NCBI RefSeq assembly: GCF_016583825.1
Contig: NZ_NRRV01000030.1
Location: 1-61,550 of the forward strand
Reading direction: 5' to 3'
DNA: 61,550 nt
DNA from: Thiohalocapsa halophila
Lineage (GTDB): Bacteria; Pseudomonadota; Gammaproteobacteria; Chromatiales; Chromatiaceae
Positions 39,283 to 47,257 of the stretch are shown piece after piece; positions within the stretch are counted from its first letter, which is position 1; every line of letters begins with the position of its first letter. Position numbers and translations under genes: made by a program. The notes beneath the pieces were generated by a model. That model saw only the letters and a list, made by a program, of their open reading frames with translations. It made no database searches and had not been told where the DNA came from.

Positions 39283-40130
39283 CAGGTCACCTCCTGCTTG
39301 GGGGCCTCGGGTTTGGGGAAGAAGCGCGCGCCGCGCAGCCAGATTTTGAGCGCCTGCCAGTGGATGGCGAGCACGACCTTGTAGGTCATCACGGGCATGC
39401 GGCGGAAGGCGCGCCACAGGGCAGCATCCGTCAGCGGCTCACCAGGGCCGCTCTGGCTCGCCACCAGCTTGAGCCGGCCGTGCGCGTCGAATTGGCGGAT
39501 CAGCACGGCCAGGCGGTCATCGGGCTCGGACAATCGGAATCGGTAACCGCCGTCCATGTCCATCAGCGGCGAGACATAGAAGCACTTGAGCTTCTCCGCC
39601 CGCAGCGGCCAGGCGATGGGCCGCCCACCGTCGTGCAGCAGGTAGCTGTGGTGCTGCCCGAAGGTGTTGCTGACCTCGGCGATGACGGCGCGCAGACGCC
39701 CGTCGGCGTGCTCGCAGTACCAGAGGCTCAGGGGATTGAAGCCAAAGCCGAGGAGCCGCGGGAAGCAGAGCAGGCGGATGCGCCCGCCGGCGAGGTCGAT
39801 GCCCTGCGCCGCCAGCATCCGCTCCGCCCAGGGCCTGAGCGCCGAGCCGTCGCGGGGGCCGCGATCGGCGGGGTCGAAGCGAAACAACGCCGGCCGCAGC
39901 AGCCCGCCGGGCAGGCGCCGGCGGGGGCCGACGGCGAGACGCTGCGGCACCTGGTCCAGCCGGTCGAGATCCAGCAACAGACTGAACACCCGGTATTCGA
40001 AGCGGTACTGCACCGGGAACAGTCGCCGGTGCATGACGCGGGTGAAGTAGATCCGGTGCGGTGATTCCTGCCCCGCGGCACCTGCGTCGTGCGCCCGTGT
40101 CGGCATTGGGTCCGGTATCGGTTTGCGCAT
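39282..40130 (-). CDS. DUF1365 protein of the lipid-modification operon
   Basis: 282 residues from the ATG at 40130; a second ATG at 40106 is possible. It contains the DUF1365 signature YFTRVMHRRLFPVQYRFEYR, then FGFNPLSLWYCE, and KCFYVSPLMDMDGGYRFR. The biochemical role is not established to my knowledge. It starts one base after the FAD-oxidoreductase stop and overlaps the synthase start by ATGA, so the three proteins are made together. Probably acts on the same acyl-chain modification at the membrane. Confidence 0.88.
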   Translation of the reverse strand: MRKPIPDPMPTRAHDAGAAGQESPHRIYFTRVMHRRLFPVQYRFEYRVFSLLLDLDRLDQVPQRLAVGPRRRLPGGLLRPALFRFDPADRGPRDGSALRPWAERMLAAQGIDLAGGRIRLLCFPRLLGFGFNPLSLWYCEHADGRLRAVIAEVSNTFGQHHSYLLHDGGRPIAWPLRAEKLKCFYVSPLMDMDGGYRFRLSEPDDRLAVLIRQFDAHGRLKLVASQSGPGEPLTDAALWRAFRRMPVMTYKVVLAIHWQALKIWLRGARFFPKPEAPKQEVT

Positions 40131-40131
40131 A

Positions 40132-41463
40132 TCAAGCGGGCGCGCCCGCCGGCACGGGGACCGGGGCCTCCGCTGCAGGCGCCGCGGCGGTGCCGGTGAT
40201 CCAGTCCGTGTCCACGCCCAGCCGCCCGGCCACGTCCACGGCGGCCCGTAAAGCGTCCTCATGGAAGCCGTAGCCATGGTAGCTGCCGCAGTAGTAGACG
40301 CCGGCGGCCCCCTGCAGACGGTGCAGCTCGCGCTGGGCGTCCATGGCTGCCTGGTCGAAGACCGGGTGGTCGTAGGTCATGGTGGCGATGACTTGCGCCG
40401 GGTCCGGCTCCTGGAGCGGGTTCAGCGACACCAGATAATCGCGGCGCGTCTGTAAGCCCTGGAGCTTGTTCATCCAGTAGGTCACGGACACCGCGGCGGT
40501 GCCGGCCGCGTCTTCGGCGGCGAGGTAGTTCCAGGCGGACCAGACGCTGCGCCGCCGGGGCATGAGCCGCGTGTCCGTGTGCAGGAAGGTGCGGTTCGGC
40601 TGATAGCGGAAGCAGCCGAGCAGTCGCCGCTCGTCCGCCGTCGGCTGCTCCAGCAGCGCCAGCGCCTGGTCGGCATGGGTCGCGAGCACCACGCGGTCGA
40701 CGGCCAGGCGGCGACCGGAGGCGAGGCGCACGCACAAGCCGTCGCCGTCGCGTTGCACCCCGACGGCGCCATCGGCGAGCATGCGCTGCGGCCCGAGCGC
40801 GTTGCGGATGCGCTTGACGTAAGTGTGGCTGCCGCCGGCGACACTGCGCCACAGCGGGCGCTCCAGCGGGCTCAGCAGCCGATGATTGTCGAAGAAGCGC
40901 GCCAGGCTCTCTGCCGGGAAGTCCAGCATGGCGGCCGTCGGGCAGGACCAGATGGCGGCGGCCATGGGCAGCAGGTAGTGATCGCGGAAGGCATCGCCGA
41001 GGCCCTCGTCCGCCAGGAACTCACCGAGGCTGCGGCCGTCGAAGGTCGAATGTACCAGGCAGTGCCGGCAGCGGGCGCCGAAGCGAAAAATATCCACGAG
41101 CATCCGCAGAAAACGCGGGCTTAAGGCATTGCGCCGCTGTGCAAAGATCGTGTTGAGATTGTCGCCGGCGTATTCCAGGCGCCCGGGCCCGATGGAGGCC
41201 GCGAAGGACATATCCGATTCCTGCGTCGGCACGCCGAGGCGCTCGAACAGCCGCACCAGCATCGGGTAGTTGCTGGTGTTGTAGACGATGAAGCCGGTGT
41301 CCACGGGCACGCGCTCGCCGTCTTCGTCCACCATGACGGTGTTGGTGTGGCCGCCGAAATAATCGTTCTTCTCCACCAGGGTGACTTGGTGGCGGTGGGA
41401 CAGTAGCCAGGCGGACGCCAGGCCCGCGATGCCACTGCCGACGACACAGATGCGCTCACTCAT
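40132..41463 (-). CDS. FAD-dependent amine-oxidase-like oxidoreductase of the lipid operon
   Basis: 443 residues. A dinucleotide-binding GSGIAGLASAWLL follows the N-terminal beta-strand ICVV, with EKNDYFGGHTNTV next. The C-terminal FAD contact is YYCGSYHGYGFHEDALRAA. Orthologues (COG2907) nearly always precede DUF1365 and a cyclopropane synthase homologue. It probably oxidises or reduces the acyl intermediate. First gene of the operon; the divergent 141-bp gap to the sirtuin gene must hold its promoter. The C-terminus ends in an Ala/Pro-rich tail. Confidence 0.9.
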   Translation of the reverse strand: MSERICVVGSGIAGLASAWLLSHRHQVTLVEKNDYFGGHTNTVMVDEDGERVPVDTGFIVYNTSNYPMLVRLFERLGVPTQESDMSFAASIGPGRLEYAGDNLNTIFAQRRNALSPRFLRMLVDIFRFGARCRHCLVHSTFDGRSLGEFLADEGLGDAFRDHYLLPMAAAIWSCPTAAMLDFPAESLARFFDNHRLLSPLERPLWRSVAGGSHTYVKRIRNALGPQRMLADGAVGVQRDGDGLCVRLASGRRLAVDRVVLATHADQALALLEQPTADERRLLGCFRYQPNRTFLHTDTRLMPRRRSVWSAWNYLAAEDAAGTAAVSVTYWMNKLQGLQTRRDYLVSLNPLQEPDPAQVIATMTYDHPVFDQAAMDAQRELHRLQGAAGVYYCGSYHGYGFHEDALRAAVDVAGRLGVDTDWITGTAAAPAAEAPVPVPAGAPA

Positions 41464-41604
41464 GCAGATACTTTGTTCAGGTTTCGTCCGGGCTAGTCAT
41501 GGGAAGGTCTGGACAAACACCGCCGGTATCAACGTCGGCGTTGGACTCGCGCTCGCGCCATCGGCCCTGTTGCCGCCGATCCCGGCGCCCGATGGAGGCC
41601 GCCG

Positions 41605-42543
41605 ATGAGCCTGGCAGCCGCGCCAGCGCAGGCCCGGCCCGCCGACACCGAGGCGTCTTTGGACGGCGAGCCTAGCACGGCGCCGCTGGCCGTGGCGCAG
41701 GCGCTCGCAGGCTTCATCCGCGCCCACGCCCCGCTGTGCGTGCTCACCGGGGCCGGCTGCAGCACGGACTCCGGCATCCCGGACTATCGCGACCGGGCCG
41801 GCAACTGGAAGCGCGCCGAGCCCATCCGCTACCAGCGCTTCGTGCGCGATCCGGCGGCGCGCCGGCGCTACTGGGCCCGCAGCTACGTGGGCTGGCCACG
41901 GGTGGCCGCCGCAAGGCCCAACTCGACCCACCGTGCACTGGCGGCGCTGGAGGCCCGCGGGCTGGTGACGCAGATCATTACCCAGAACGTCGACGGTCTG
42001 CATCAGCGCGCCGGCGCCCGGCGGGTGCTGGACTTGCACGGGCGCCTGGATGTCGTGGACTGTCTGAACTGCGGGCTGCGCCAGCCGCGCGAGCGCGTGC
42101 AGGCGTTGCTGGCCGCGCACAACCCGGGCTGTGTGCCCGTGGCCGCCGAGCTGTCCGCGCCGGACGGGGACGTACTGCTCGCTGATGCCATGCAGGCCGG
42201 CTTCCAGGTGCCCGAGTGTCCGCGCTGCGCGGGCCTGCTCAAGCCCGCCGTGGTCTTCTTCGGCGAGAACGTGCCGAAGCCGCGCGTCGCGCATGCCATG
42301 GACCAGCTCGCCCGCGCCGGCGGCCTGCTGGTGGTGGGCTCCTCGCTGACGGTGTTTTCCGGCTACCGCTTCTGCCGGCAGGCGGCGCAGGCGAGCCAGC
42401 CCATGGCGCTGCTGAACCGCGGGCGCACGCGCGCCGACGACCTCGGCGGGCTCAAGCTCGACGCCGACTGCGGGGCGACCTTGACCGCCGCGCTGCGGCT
42501 GCTGAGCGACGACGCACAGCCGCCGGCGCCGGCGGCGATCTGA
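41605..42543 (+). CDS. Sirtuin (Sir2) NAD-dependent protein deacylase, class II type
   Basis: 312 residues with GGAGG before the ATG. An N-terminal extension of about 30 residues is followed by LTGAGCSTDSGIPDYRDRAG (NAD site), ITQNVDGLHQRAG, and the catalytic His in LDLHGRLD. Zinc is held by DCLNCG and PECPRCAG. VVFFGENVP and VVGSSLTVFSGYRF complete the Rossmann part. All key residues are intact. Class II (SIRT4-like) members often have weak deacetylase or other deacylase activity. It is followed, in the same direction, by an unrecognised membrane protein and a MoxR/VWA pair. Confidence 0.92.
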   Translation: MSLAAAPAQARPADTEASLDGEPSTAPLAVAQALAGFIRAHAPLCVLTGAGCSTDSGIPDYRDRAGNWKRAEPIRYQRFVRDPAARRRYWARSYVGWPRVAAARPNSTHRALAALEARGLVTQIITQNVDGLHQRAGARRVLDLHGRLDVVDCLNCGLRQPRERVQALLAAHNPGCVPVAAELSAPDGDVLLADAMQAGFQVPECPRCAGLLKPAVVFFGENVPKPRVAHAMDQLARAGGLLVVGSSLTVFSGYRFCRQAAQASQPMALLNRGRTRADDLGGLKLDADCGATLTAALRLLSDDAQPPAPAAI

Positions 42544-42632
42544 ATCACGGCGCCCGTGCCGACCATTCCGGCACTCGACGGCCGCCGTCCACTCGGGAAC
42601 AATCCACCGCTAACCAACCGGGGGAGACCGCC

Positions 42633-43994
42633 ATGCAACAAGTCCGGATCGTCAGCAAGGGCCCGCGGCTGATGCCGAAGCCCAAGCCGCGGCCGCTGCG
42701 TCCGACGCAGCCCCTGCGCCCGCTCACGCACCACGACATCCTGGCCCTGATGGCGCCCTTCACTCGGCGCGGCCTGCATGCGGACATGGCCGCCAGCCGG
42801 CGCGAGGACCGGGTGCTCGCGTTCAAGCCAGAAGATATCCCGGCGGATGCGCACTGCCCCCTGGACCTCACGGCCCAGCTGACGCTGGAGGCCGCCCAGG
42901 TGGGCAAGCATCGTCTGGTGCGCCGGGTCCGGGACGGGAGCGGACTGACCGCCACGCTCACCGCCGACGGTGCCGATCTGGATGCCCTGCTGGAGCAGCT
43001 GGAGCAGGTGCCGGTGCGCCGCCACTTCGCGGTCTACGACGGTGTTCCGGTGGCCCGCAGCTACATGCTGGAGCCGGCCTCGCAGGCCTTGGCCCAGCGT
43101 GCCGGTGCCGGCGCGCGCTGGGCCGCACAGACCGTCGGCGGTCGGCTCTGGCAGGCCGCCAGGGGCGGCGCGGAGCGTGTGCTCGGCTCGCGGCTGCCCT
43201 TCCTGCGGCGCAAGGGCTCGGCGTCGCTTGCGCCAGCCGCGGAGCGGGCTGCGTCCGAGCCGGGCGGGGCGGCGCCGGATGACGCACTCGTCGAGGATGC
43301 CGACGGCCCGCTGCGCGCCGTGATCACCGAGGCCAACACCCGTGTCGGCCCGGTGCACCTGAACCTGAAGGCCGACCGCTTCAACGGCATGCCGGTGGAG
43401 CTCAAGCTCACCACCGACGCCGGCGTGAAGCTCAAGGTGCCCGAAGACCTGCTCGCCGTCGTCGGCTGGCCCTACCGGCCGCTGCGCCAGATCGTCAGCT
43501 ATTGGCGCGGGTCCATCCGCGTGGCGACCCACGAGCCCGAGCGCACGGCGGACATCGAGGCCAAGCTCGGCGAGGTGGTCGAGCACCTGTCGGCGACCCT
43601 GGCCGCTCCGCCCAAGGAGTTCCACCGCCGCCACCTGGGGGCGCGCTGGCGGGTCACTTACCAGCGTGCGGTGCCGATGCTGTTTTTGTTGGGGATCATG
43701 GCCGCCACCCCCGGCATCCAGTGGCTGGACATGGCGGACAACTCTATTCTGCGCATGCTCATCTTCCATGCACCGCCGTTCATGCTGGTGGGCTTCTTCC
43801 TGATGCGCGAGATGCCGCGCTTCGAGATCCCGCCGCTGCCGCGCGCGCTGGTGCAGCGGGATTGGGTGGAGCGGGTGACGGACAAGAAGGCTGCGCCAAC
43901 GGAGGCCGCGCCGGCCGAGCCCGCGGCGGCCGCCAATGCGGAGCGCTTCGACGGCGGCCTCGCGCGCCCGGCGGCCGCGGAAGCCGAGGGCTGA
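42633..43994 (+). CDS. Unrecognised membrane protein preceding MoxR/VWA genes
   Basis: 453 residues from ATG42633 with GGGGGAGA upstream. A basic Pro-rich N-terminus (PKPKPRPLRP) leads to an alpha/beta region of about 300 residues with two resembling halves (LDLTAQLTLEA and LNLKADRFNG). Two hydrophobic segments follow at about residues 347-365 and 377-392 (AVPMLFLLGIMAATPG, APPFMLVGFFLM), then a cytoplasmic Ala-rich tail. No family recognised. The REP-containing gap behind it suggests that its message may end before the MoxR gene, but direction and order are shared. Confidence 0.6.
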   Translation: MQQVRIVSKGPRLMPKPKPRPLRPTQPLRPLTHHDILALMAPFTRRGLHADMAASRREDRVLAFKPEDIPADAHCPLDLTAQLTLEAAQVGKHRLVRRVRDGSGLTATLTADGADLDALLEQLEQVPVRRHFAVYDGVPVARSYMLEPASQALAQRAGAGARWAAQTVGGRLWQAARGGAERVLGSRLPFLRRKGSASLAPAAERAASEPGGAAPDDALVEDADGPLRAVITEANTRVGPVHLNLKADRFNGMPVELKLTTDAGVKLKVPEDLLAVVGWPYRPLRQIVSYWRGSIRVATHEPERTADIEAKLGEVVEHLSATLAAPPKEFHRRHLGARWRVTYQRAVPMLFLLGIMAATPGIQWLDMADNSILRMLIFHAPPFMLVGFFLMREMPRFEIPPLPRALVQRDWVERVTDKKAAPTEAAPAEPAAAANAERFDGGLARPAAAEAEG

Positions 43995-44068
43995 CTGCGG
44001 CCCGCCCGAGCTTGCCCCACGCCGCCGCGTGCCGAGCCGCCCTCCGGCCGTGAGTCGGGCTGCGGCAC

Positions 44069-44215
44069 GGTAGGTCGGGCTGAGCGACAGCGAAGCCCGA
44101 CACCAGCGCAGGCGACCGCCACATGTCGGGCCTCCTTGCGTCGGCCCGACCTAAGCTTGCGATGGGGCGCCACGGCCGAAGGTGGAGCTGAACAACAGCG
44201 AAGCCCGACACCAGC
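44069..44215. repeat. TAGGTCGGGC...GCCCGACCTA inverted repeats
   Basis: TAGGTCGGGC (44071-44080) and GCCCGACCTA (about 44144-44153) form the outer stem. Inside, GTCGGGC pairs with GCCCGAC around AGCGACAGCGAA. A degraded third copy lies at about 44181-44212. The same sequence in part recurs at 47008-47044. REP-like extragenic palindromes; the gap 43995-44259 holds nothing else. Confidence 0.7.
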
Positions 44216-44259
44216 ACTGAGCCCACAACCCGGGAGGCAGATTCTTGCAAGGCAACCCG

Positions 44260-45354
44260 ATGAACATCCCGCCCGTGTCCATCGCGGCGGTGAAGGACGC
44301 GCTCATCGAGCAATTTTCGGACCCGGTGCTGCGCCAGCGGGCGTCCATGCTCTGGGGCACCCGGGGCGTGGGCAAGTCGTCGGTGGTGCGCCAGGTGGCG
44401 GATCATTTCGACGTGCCGCTGGTGGATCTGCGGCTCACCACCATCGAGCCCGTGGATATTCGCGGTGCCATCTACGCCGACGACCGCCAGTCCAAGACCG
44501 TCTGGTTCCCGCCGGAGTTCCTGCCCGGCAGCGAGCAGCCGGACGGCATCCTGTTCCTGGACGAGCTGACGGCGGCGGATCAGCGCCTGCAGATCTCCGC
44601 CTACTCGCTGATCCTGGACCGCCGTGTCGGCAACTACCGGCTGCCGGACGGCTGGCAGGTGGTCGCCGCCGGCAACGCCGCCTTCCACGGGGCCGTGAGC
44701 CACGACATGGGCACGGCGCTGGCGGATCGAATGTTCCACTTCAACGTGCAGTCGGTCATCGATGCCTTCCTGGACTATGCGCTGGCGAGGGACTTCGCTC
44801 CCGAAGTGATGGCCTACCTCAAGGTGCGCCCGGACAAGCTGGACGACACCCACAGCCAGCTCGCCAACGATCACCTGGTGGGTGCCAGCCCCCGCGGCTG
44901 GGAGGACATCTCCAGCGTGCTCAAGTCGGCGCTGTCGGACATCGGCAAGCGCACCTTCGTGCAGGGCCGCATCGGTGCCGCCAACGCCGCGGAATTCTTC
45001 GGCGTGCTGAAGGAGATCCAGGCGGGCACGGACGTGCTGGCGCTGCTGGAGGCCGAGCCTGGCGACGCCACTGCGGCGCTGCTACCCACGACGCTGGACG
45101 GACTCTACGGCATGGTCTACGCCCTGCTGGCGGCGGCCACCGACGAGGCGCGCATGGCCCGGGCGCTGGCCATCATCGACCAGCTGCCGGACCTGCAAAG
45201 CGAAGAGCCGCTGCCCATCCGCGAGGTGCAGACGCTGGGCATGGAGCTCCTGTTCCAGACGGCGTTGGAGCGCGGACTGGAAGGCGCCGTGCTATCCAGT
45301 GCGGCGTACCGCCGCTACACCGAGGCCCGCGAGGCCGCACAGCAGGCGGCCTGA
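44260..45354 (+). CDS. MoxR-type AAA+ ATPase
   Basis: 364 residues from ATG44260; TTG44245 with GGGAGG at a good distance is an alternative. Walker A is WGTRGVGKSSVVRQ, Walker B FLDELTAADQRLQ, and a sensor region reads VVAAGNAAFHG. A C-terminal helical lid follows. MoxR ATPases remodel or activate partner proteins, usually together with a VWA-domain protein, here encoded 154 bp downstream. The client could be the sirtuin, the membrane protein or something elsewhere; there is no evidence to choose. Confidence 0.85.
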   Translation: MNIPPVSIAAVKDALIEQFSDPVLRQRASMLWGTRGVGKSSVVRQVADHFDVPLVDLRLTTIEPVDIRGAIYADDRQSKTVWFPPEFLPGSEQPDGILFLDELTAADQRLQISAYSLILDRRVGNYRLPDGWQVVAAGNAAFHGAVSHDMGTALADRMFHFNVQSVIDAFLDYALARDFAPEVMAYLKVRPDKLDDTHSQLANDHLVGASPRGWEDISSVLKSALSDIGKRTFVQGRIGAANAAEFFGVLKEIQAGTDVLALLEAEPGDATAALLPTTLDGLYGMVYALLAAATDEARMARALAIIDQLPDLQSEEPLPIREVQTLGMELLFQTALERGLEGAVLSSAAYRRYTEAREAAQQAA

Positions 45355-45378
45355 GCGATCGCTGACACGGATATGACA

Positions 45379-45450
45379 CGTAGGGTGGACAAGCGAAGCG
45401 CAGTCCGCCCCGGACCTTGGTGGATTTCGCTGCGCTCATGCACCCTACGG
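45379..45450. repeat. CGTAGGGTG...CACCCTACG inverted repeat
   Basis: CGTAGGGTG (from 45379) pairs with CACCCTACG (to about 45449). Within it GGTGGAC (45384-45390) pairs with GTCCGCC (45402-45408). Same family as the palindromes at 29112-29186. It lies between the MoxR and VWA genes and would form a stable hairpin in their shared mRNA. Confidence 0.7.
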
Positions 45451-45508
45451 GTGCCCGACGAGCTGCAGCCGACGTGCACAGCATCCCAAAACATCTGCGC
45501 AAATCCGC

Positions 45509-46888
45509 ATGGCCGAAGCTCCCAGCAATCGCCGCTCCGCCGTCTACGAGCACCGCGGCACCCGTGCCGTGCAGCGCATGGTGGAGTATGCCCCCTCCAC
45601 CGGCGGGCTCGCGCTGTGGATTCGCCACGTCGACGCGCAGCCCGACCAGGCAGGCGGGCTGGTCGCCGCCAACGACGGTGTGTCCATCTACTACGGAGCG
45701 GACTTCGATGAGCTGTCGCTGCCGGTGCAGACGGGCTTGGTCGCCCACCAGGTGCTGCACGTGGCCCTGCGCCATCCCCAGCGCTTCGAGGAGCTGCAAC
45801 GCCTCACCGGCGATGTCGACCGCGGGCTCTACAACATCTGCGCCGACGCCATCGTCAACAGCACGCTCGCCCACCTGAACTGGCTGGAGCTGCCGTCCGG
45901 CTCCGTGCTGCTGGAGGACCTGCTCACCGCCTCGCTGCTGCGCCAGGAAACCCCGGACAAGGCCCTGCTGGAGTGGGACGTGGAGCGGCTCTACCGCGCC
46001 GTCGACGACCGCCAAACGGGCAGCGGCGGCCAAGGCGGGCGCCGCGGCGGCCGCGGTCAGCGCCAGGACGATGCCGGCGCGAGCCGCGGCAGCAACGATG
46101 CCGAGACGGGCAGCACGGCACCGAAGCAGGATGGCCCCCGTGCGTCCCGTGCCCGGCACTTCGCCGGCGCCATCCTCCGCGATCTGCTGCCGGCGGCGGA
46201 CAGCGAGCACCCGGAGGGCGAGGCGGAGCAGGCCCGCGAGTGGCGCGAGCGACTCACCCGCGCCCATGCCGGCGACGGCGTGCACTCCATGCTGCGGGCG
46301 CTCATGGCCGACCTCCCCAAGGTGCGCACGCCCTGGGAGCAGCTGCTGCGCACCCAGCTCGCCCGCGGGCTGTCGATGCAGCCGGAGCTGTCCTGGTCCC
46401 GGCCGTCGCGCTCCTACATCGCCAACCGCGGCCGTGTCGGCGCTGCTGCGGGCGGCGGCAGCATGCGCATGCCCTGGGAGCCCGGCCGGGCCTCGTCGCG
46501 GGCTGTCGCCCGGCTCGCGGTGCTAGTGGACATCTCGGGCTCCGTGGAGAGCCCGCTGATGCACCGCTTCGCGGCGGAGCTTGCGGCCATCAGCCGCCGG
46601 CTGGAGGCACGGGTGCTCGTGGTCATCGGCGACGACAAGGTGCGCGACGTGCGGTTCTTTGAGCCCGGGCGCTCCAACCTGCGCGACATCGAGCTCGAAG
46701 GCGGCGGCGGCACCGACTTCACGCCCCTGCTCGCCGAGGCCCAGCGCCACGGCCCCGACATGGCCGTGTTCCTGACTGACCTGGACGGTCGCGTCGACTA
46801 CTGCCCGCCCTTCCCGGTGCTCTGGGCCGTGCCGGCGAGCGCCGAACACATGCAGGCGCCCTTCGGCCGCAAGCTGGTGTTGGAGTAG
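45509..46888 (+). CDS. DUF2201/VWA-domain protein with altered HExxH (HQxxH)
   Basis: 459 residues. The N-terminal putative metallopeptidase domain (residues about 15-150) has HQVLHVALRH at 80-89, where the usual catalytic Glu is Gln81. The zinc-ligand His residues remain. A low-complexity Gly/Arg/Gln linker spans about residues 170-215. The C-terminal VWA-like domain has the metal site LVDISGSVES, with GGGTDFTPL and LTDLDGRVD. This is the standard partner of MoxR ATPases. Loss of the Glu suggests zinc binding without peptide hydrolysis. No strong ribosome site is seen before the ATG. Confidence 0.85.
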   Translation: MAEAPSNRRSAVYEHRGTRAVQRMVEYAPSTGGLALWIRHVDAQPDQAGGLVAANDGVSIYYGADFDELSLPVQTGLVAHQVLHVALRHPQRFEELQRLTGDVDRGLYNICADAIVNSTLAHLNWLELPSGSVLLEDLLTASLLRQETPDKALLEWDVERLYRAVDDRQTGSGGQGGRRGGRGQRQDDAGASRGSNDAETGSTAPKQDGPRASRARHFAGAILRDLLPAADSEHPEGEAEQAREWRERLTRAHAGDGVHSMLRALMADLPKVRTPWEQLLRTQLARGLSMQPELSWSRPSRSYIANRGRVGAAAGGGSMRMPWEPGRASSRAVARLAVLVDISGSVESPLMHRFAAELAAISRRLEARVLVVIGDDKVRDVRFFEPGRSNLRDIELEGGGGTDFTPLLAEAQRHGPDMAVFLTDLDGRVDYCPPFPVLWAVPASAEHMQAPFGRKLVLE

Positions 46889-47257
46889 GTGGGGCGGGCC
46901 TAGGGGCTAGGAGCTCGCTGTGCGGGCTCCTTCAGCTCCGGGTTGGCGCGGTCGATGTAGATCGGGCCGACGTCAGGAGACTCCACGCTGCGCCGCGCTC
47001 GTTTCCGCGTCGGGCTCCGCTTCGCTCAGCACCGACCTACCGTGCATTCTTGTCCCTAGGAGTGTGCAGGAGTAGCTGCCCCAAGACCATCTGGCGCGGT
47101 TCGTGATCGAGATCGTCGATCAGTGAGAAACGGGGCAAAATCGCGCGTTTTCGTGAAAAAATAGCGGCAATTGCGGGGTTTCAGTCCGACTCGCCGGTCG
47201 CATTTTTGCCAAGCTCGGCTATCAGCGCCGAGTCTGCAACCTAACTCGGACAGCCTC
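46889..47257. other. Intergenic region between convergent genes
   Basis: 369 bp with one REP-like copy (47008-47044) and an A/T-richer part near 47100-47240. No gene and no clear terminator with a T-run recognised. Confidence 0.45.
47008..47044. repeat. Copy of the GTCGGGC REP-like repeat
   Basis: GTCGGGCTCCGCTTCGCTCA followed by GCACCGACCTACCGTG is the reverse-complement form of the repeat at 44069-44215 (GGTAGGTCGGGCTGAGCGAC). Confidence 0.6.
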
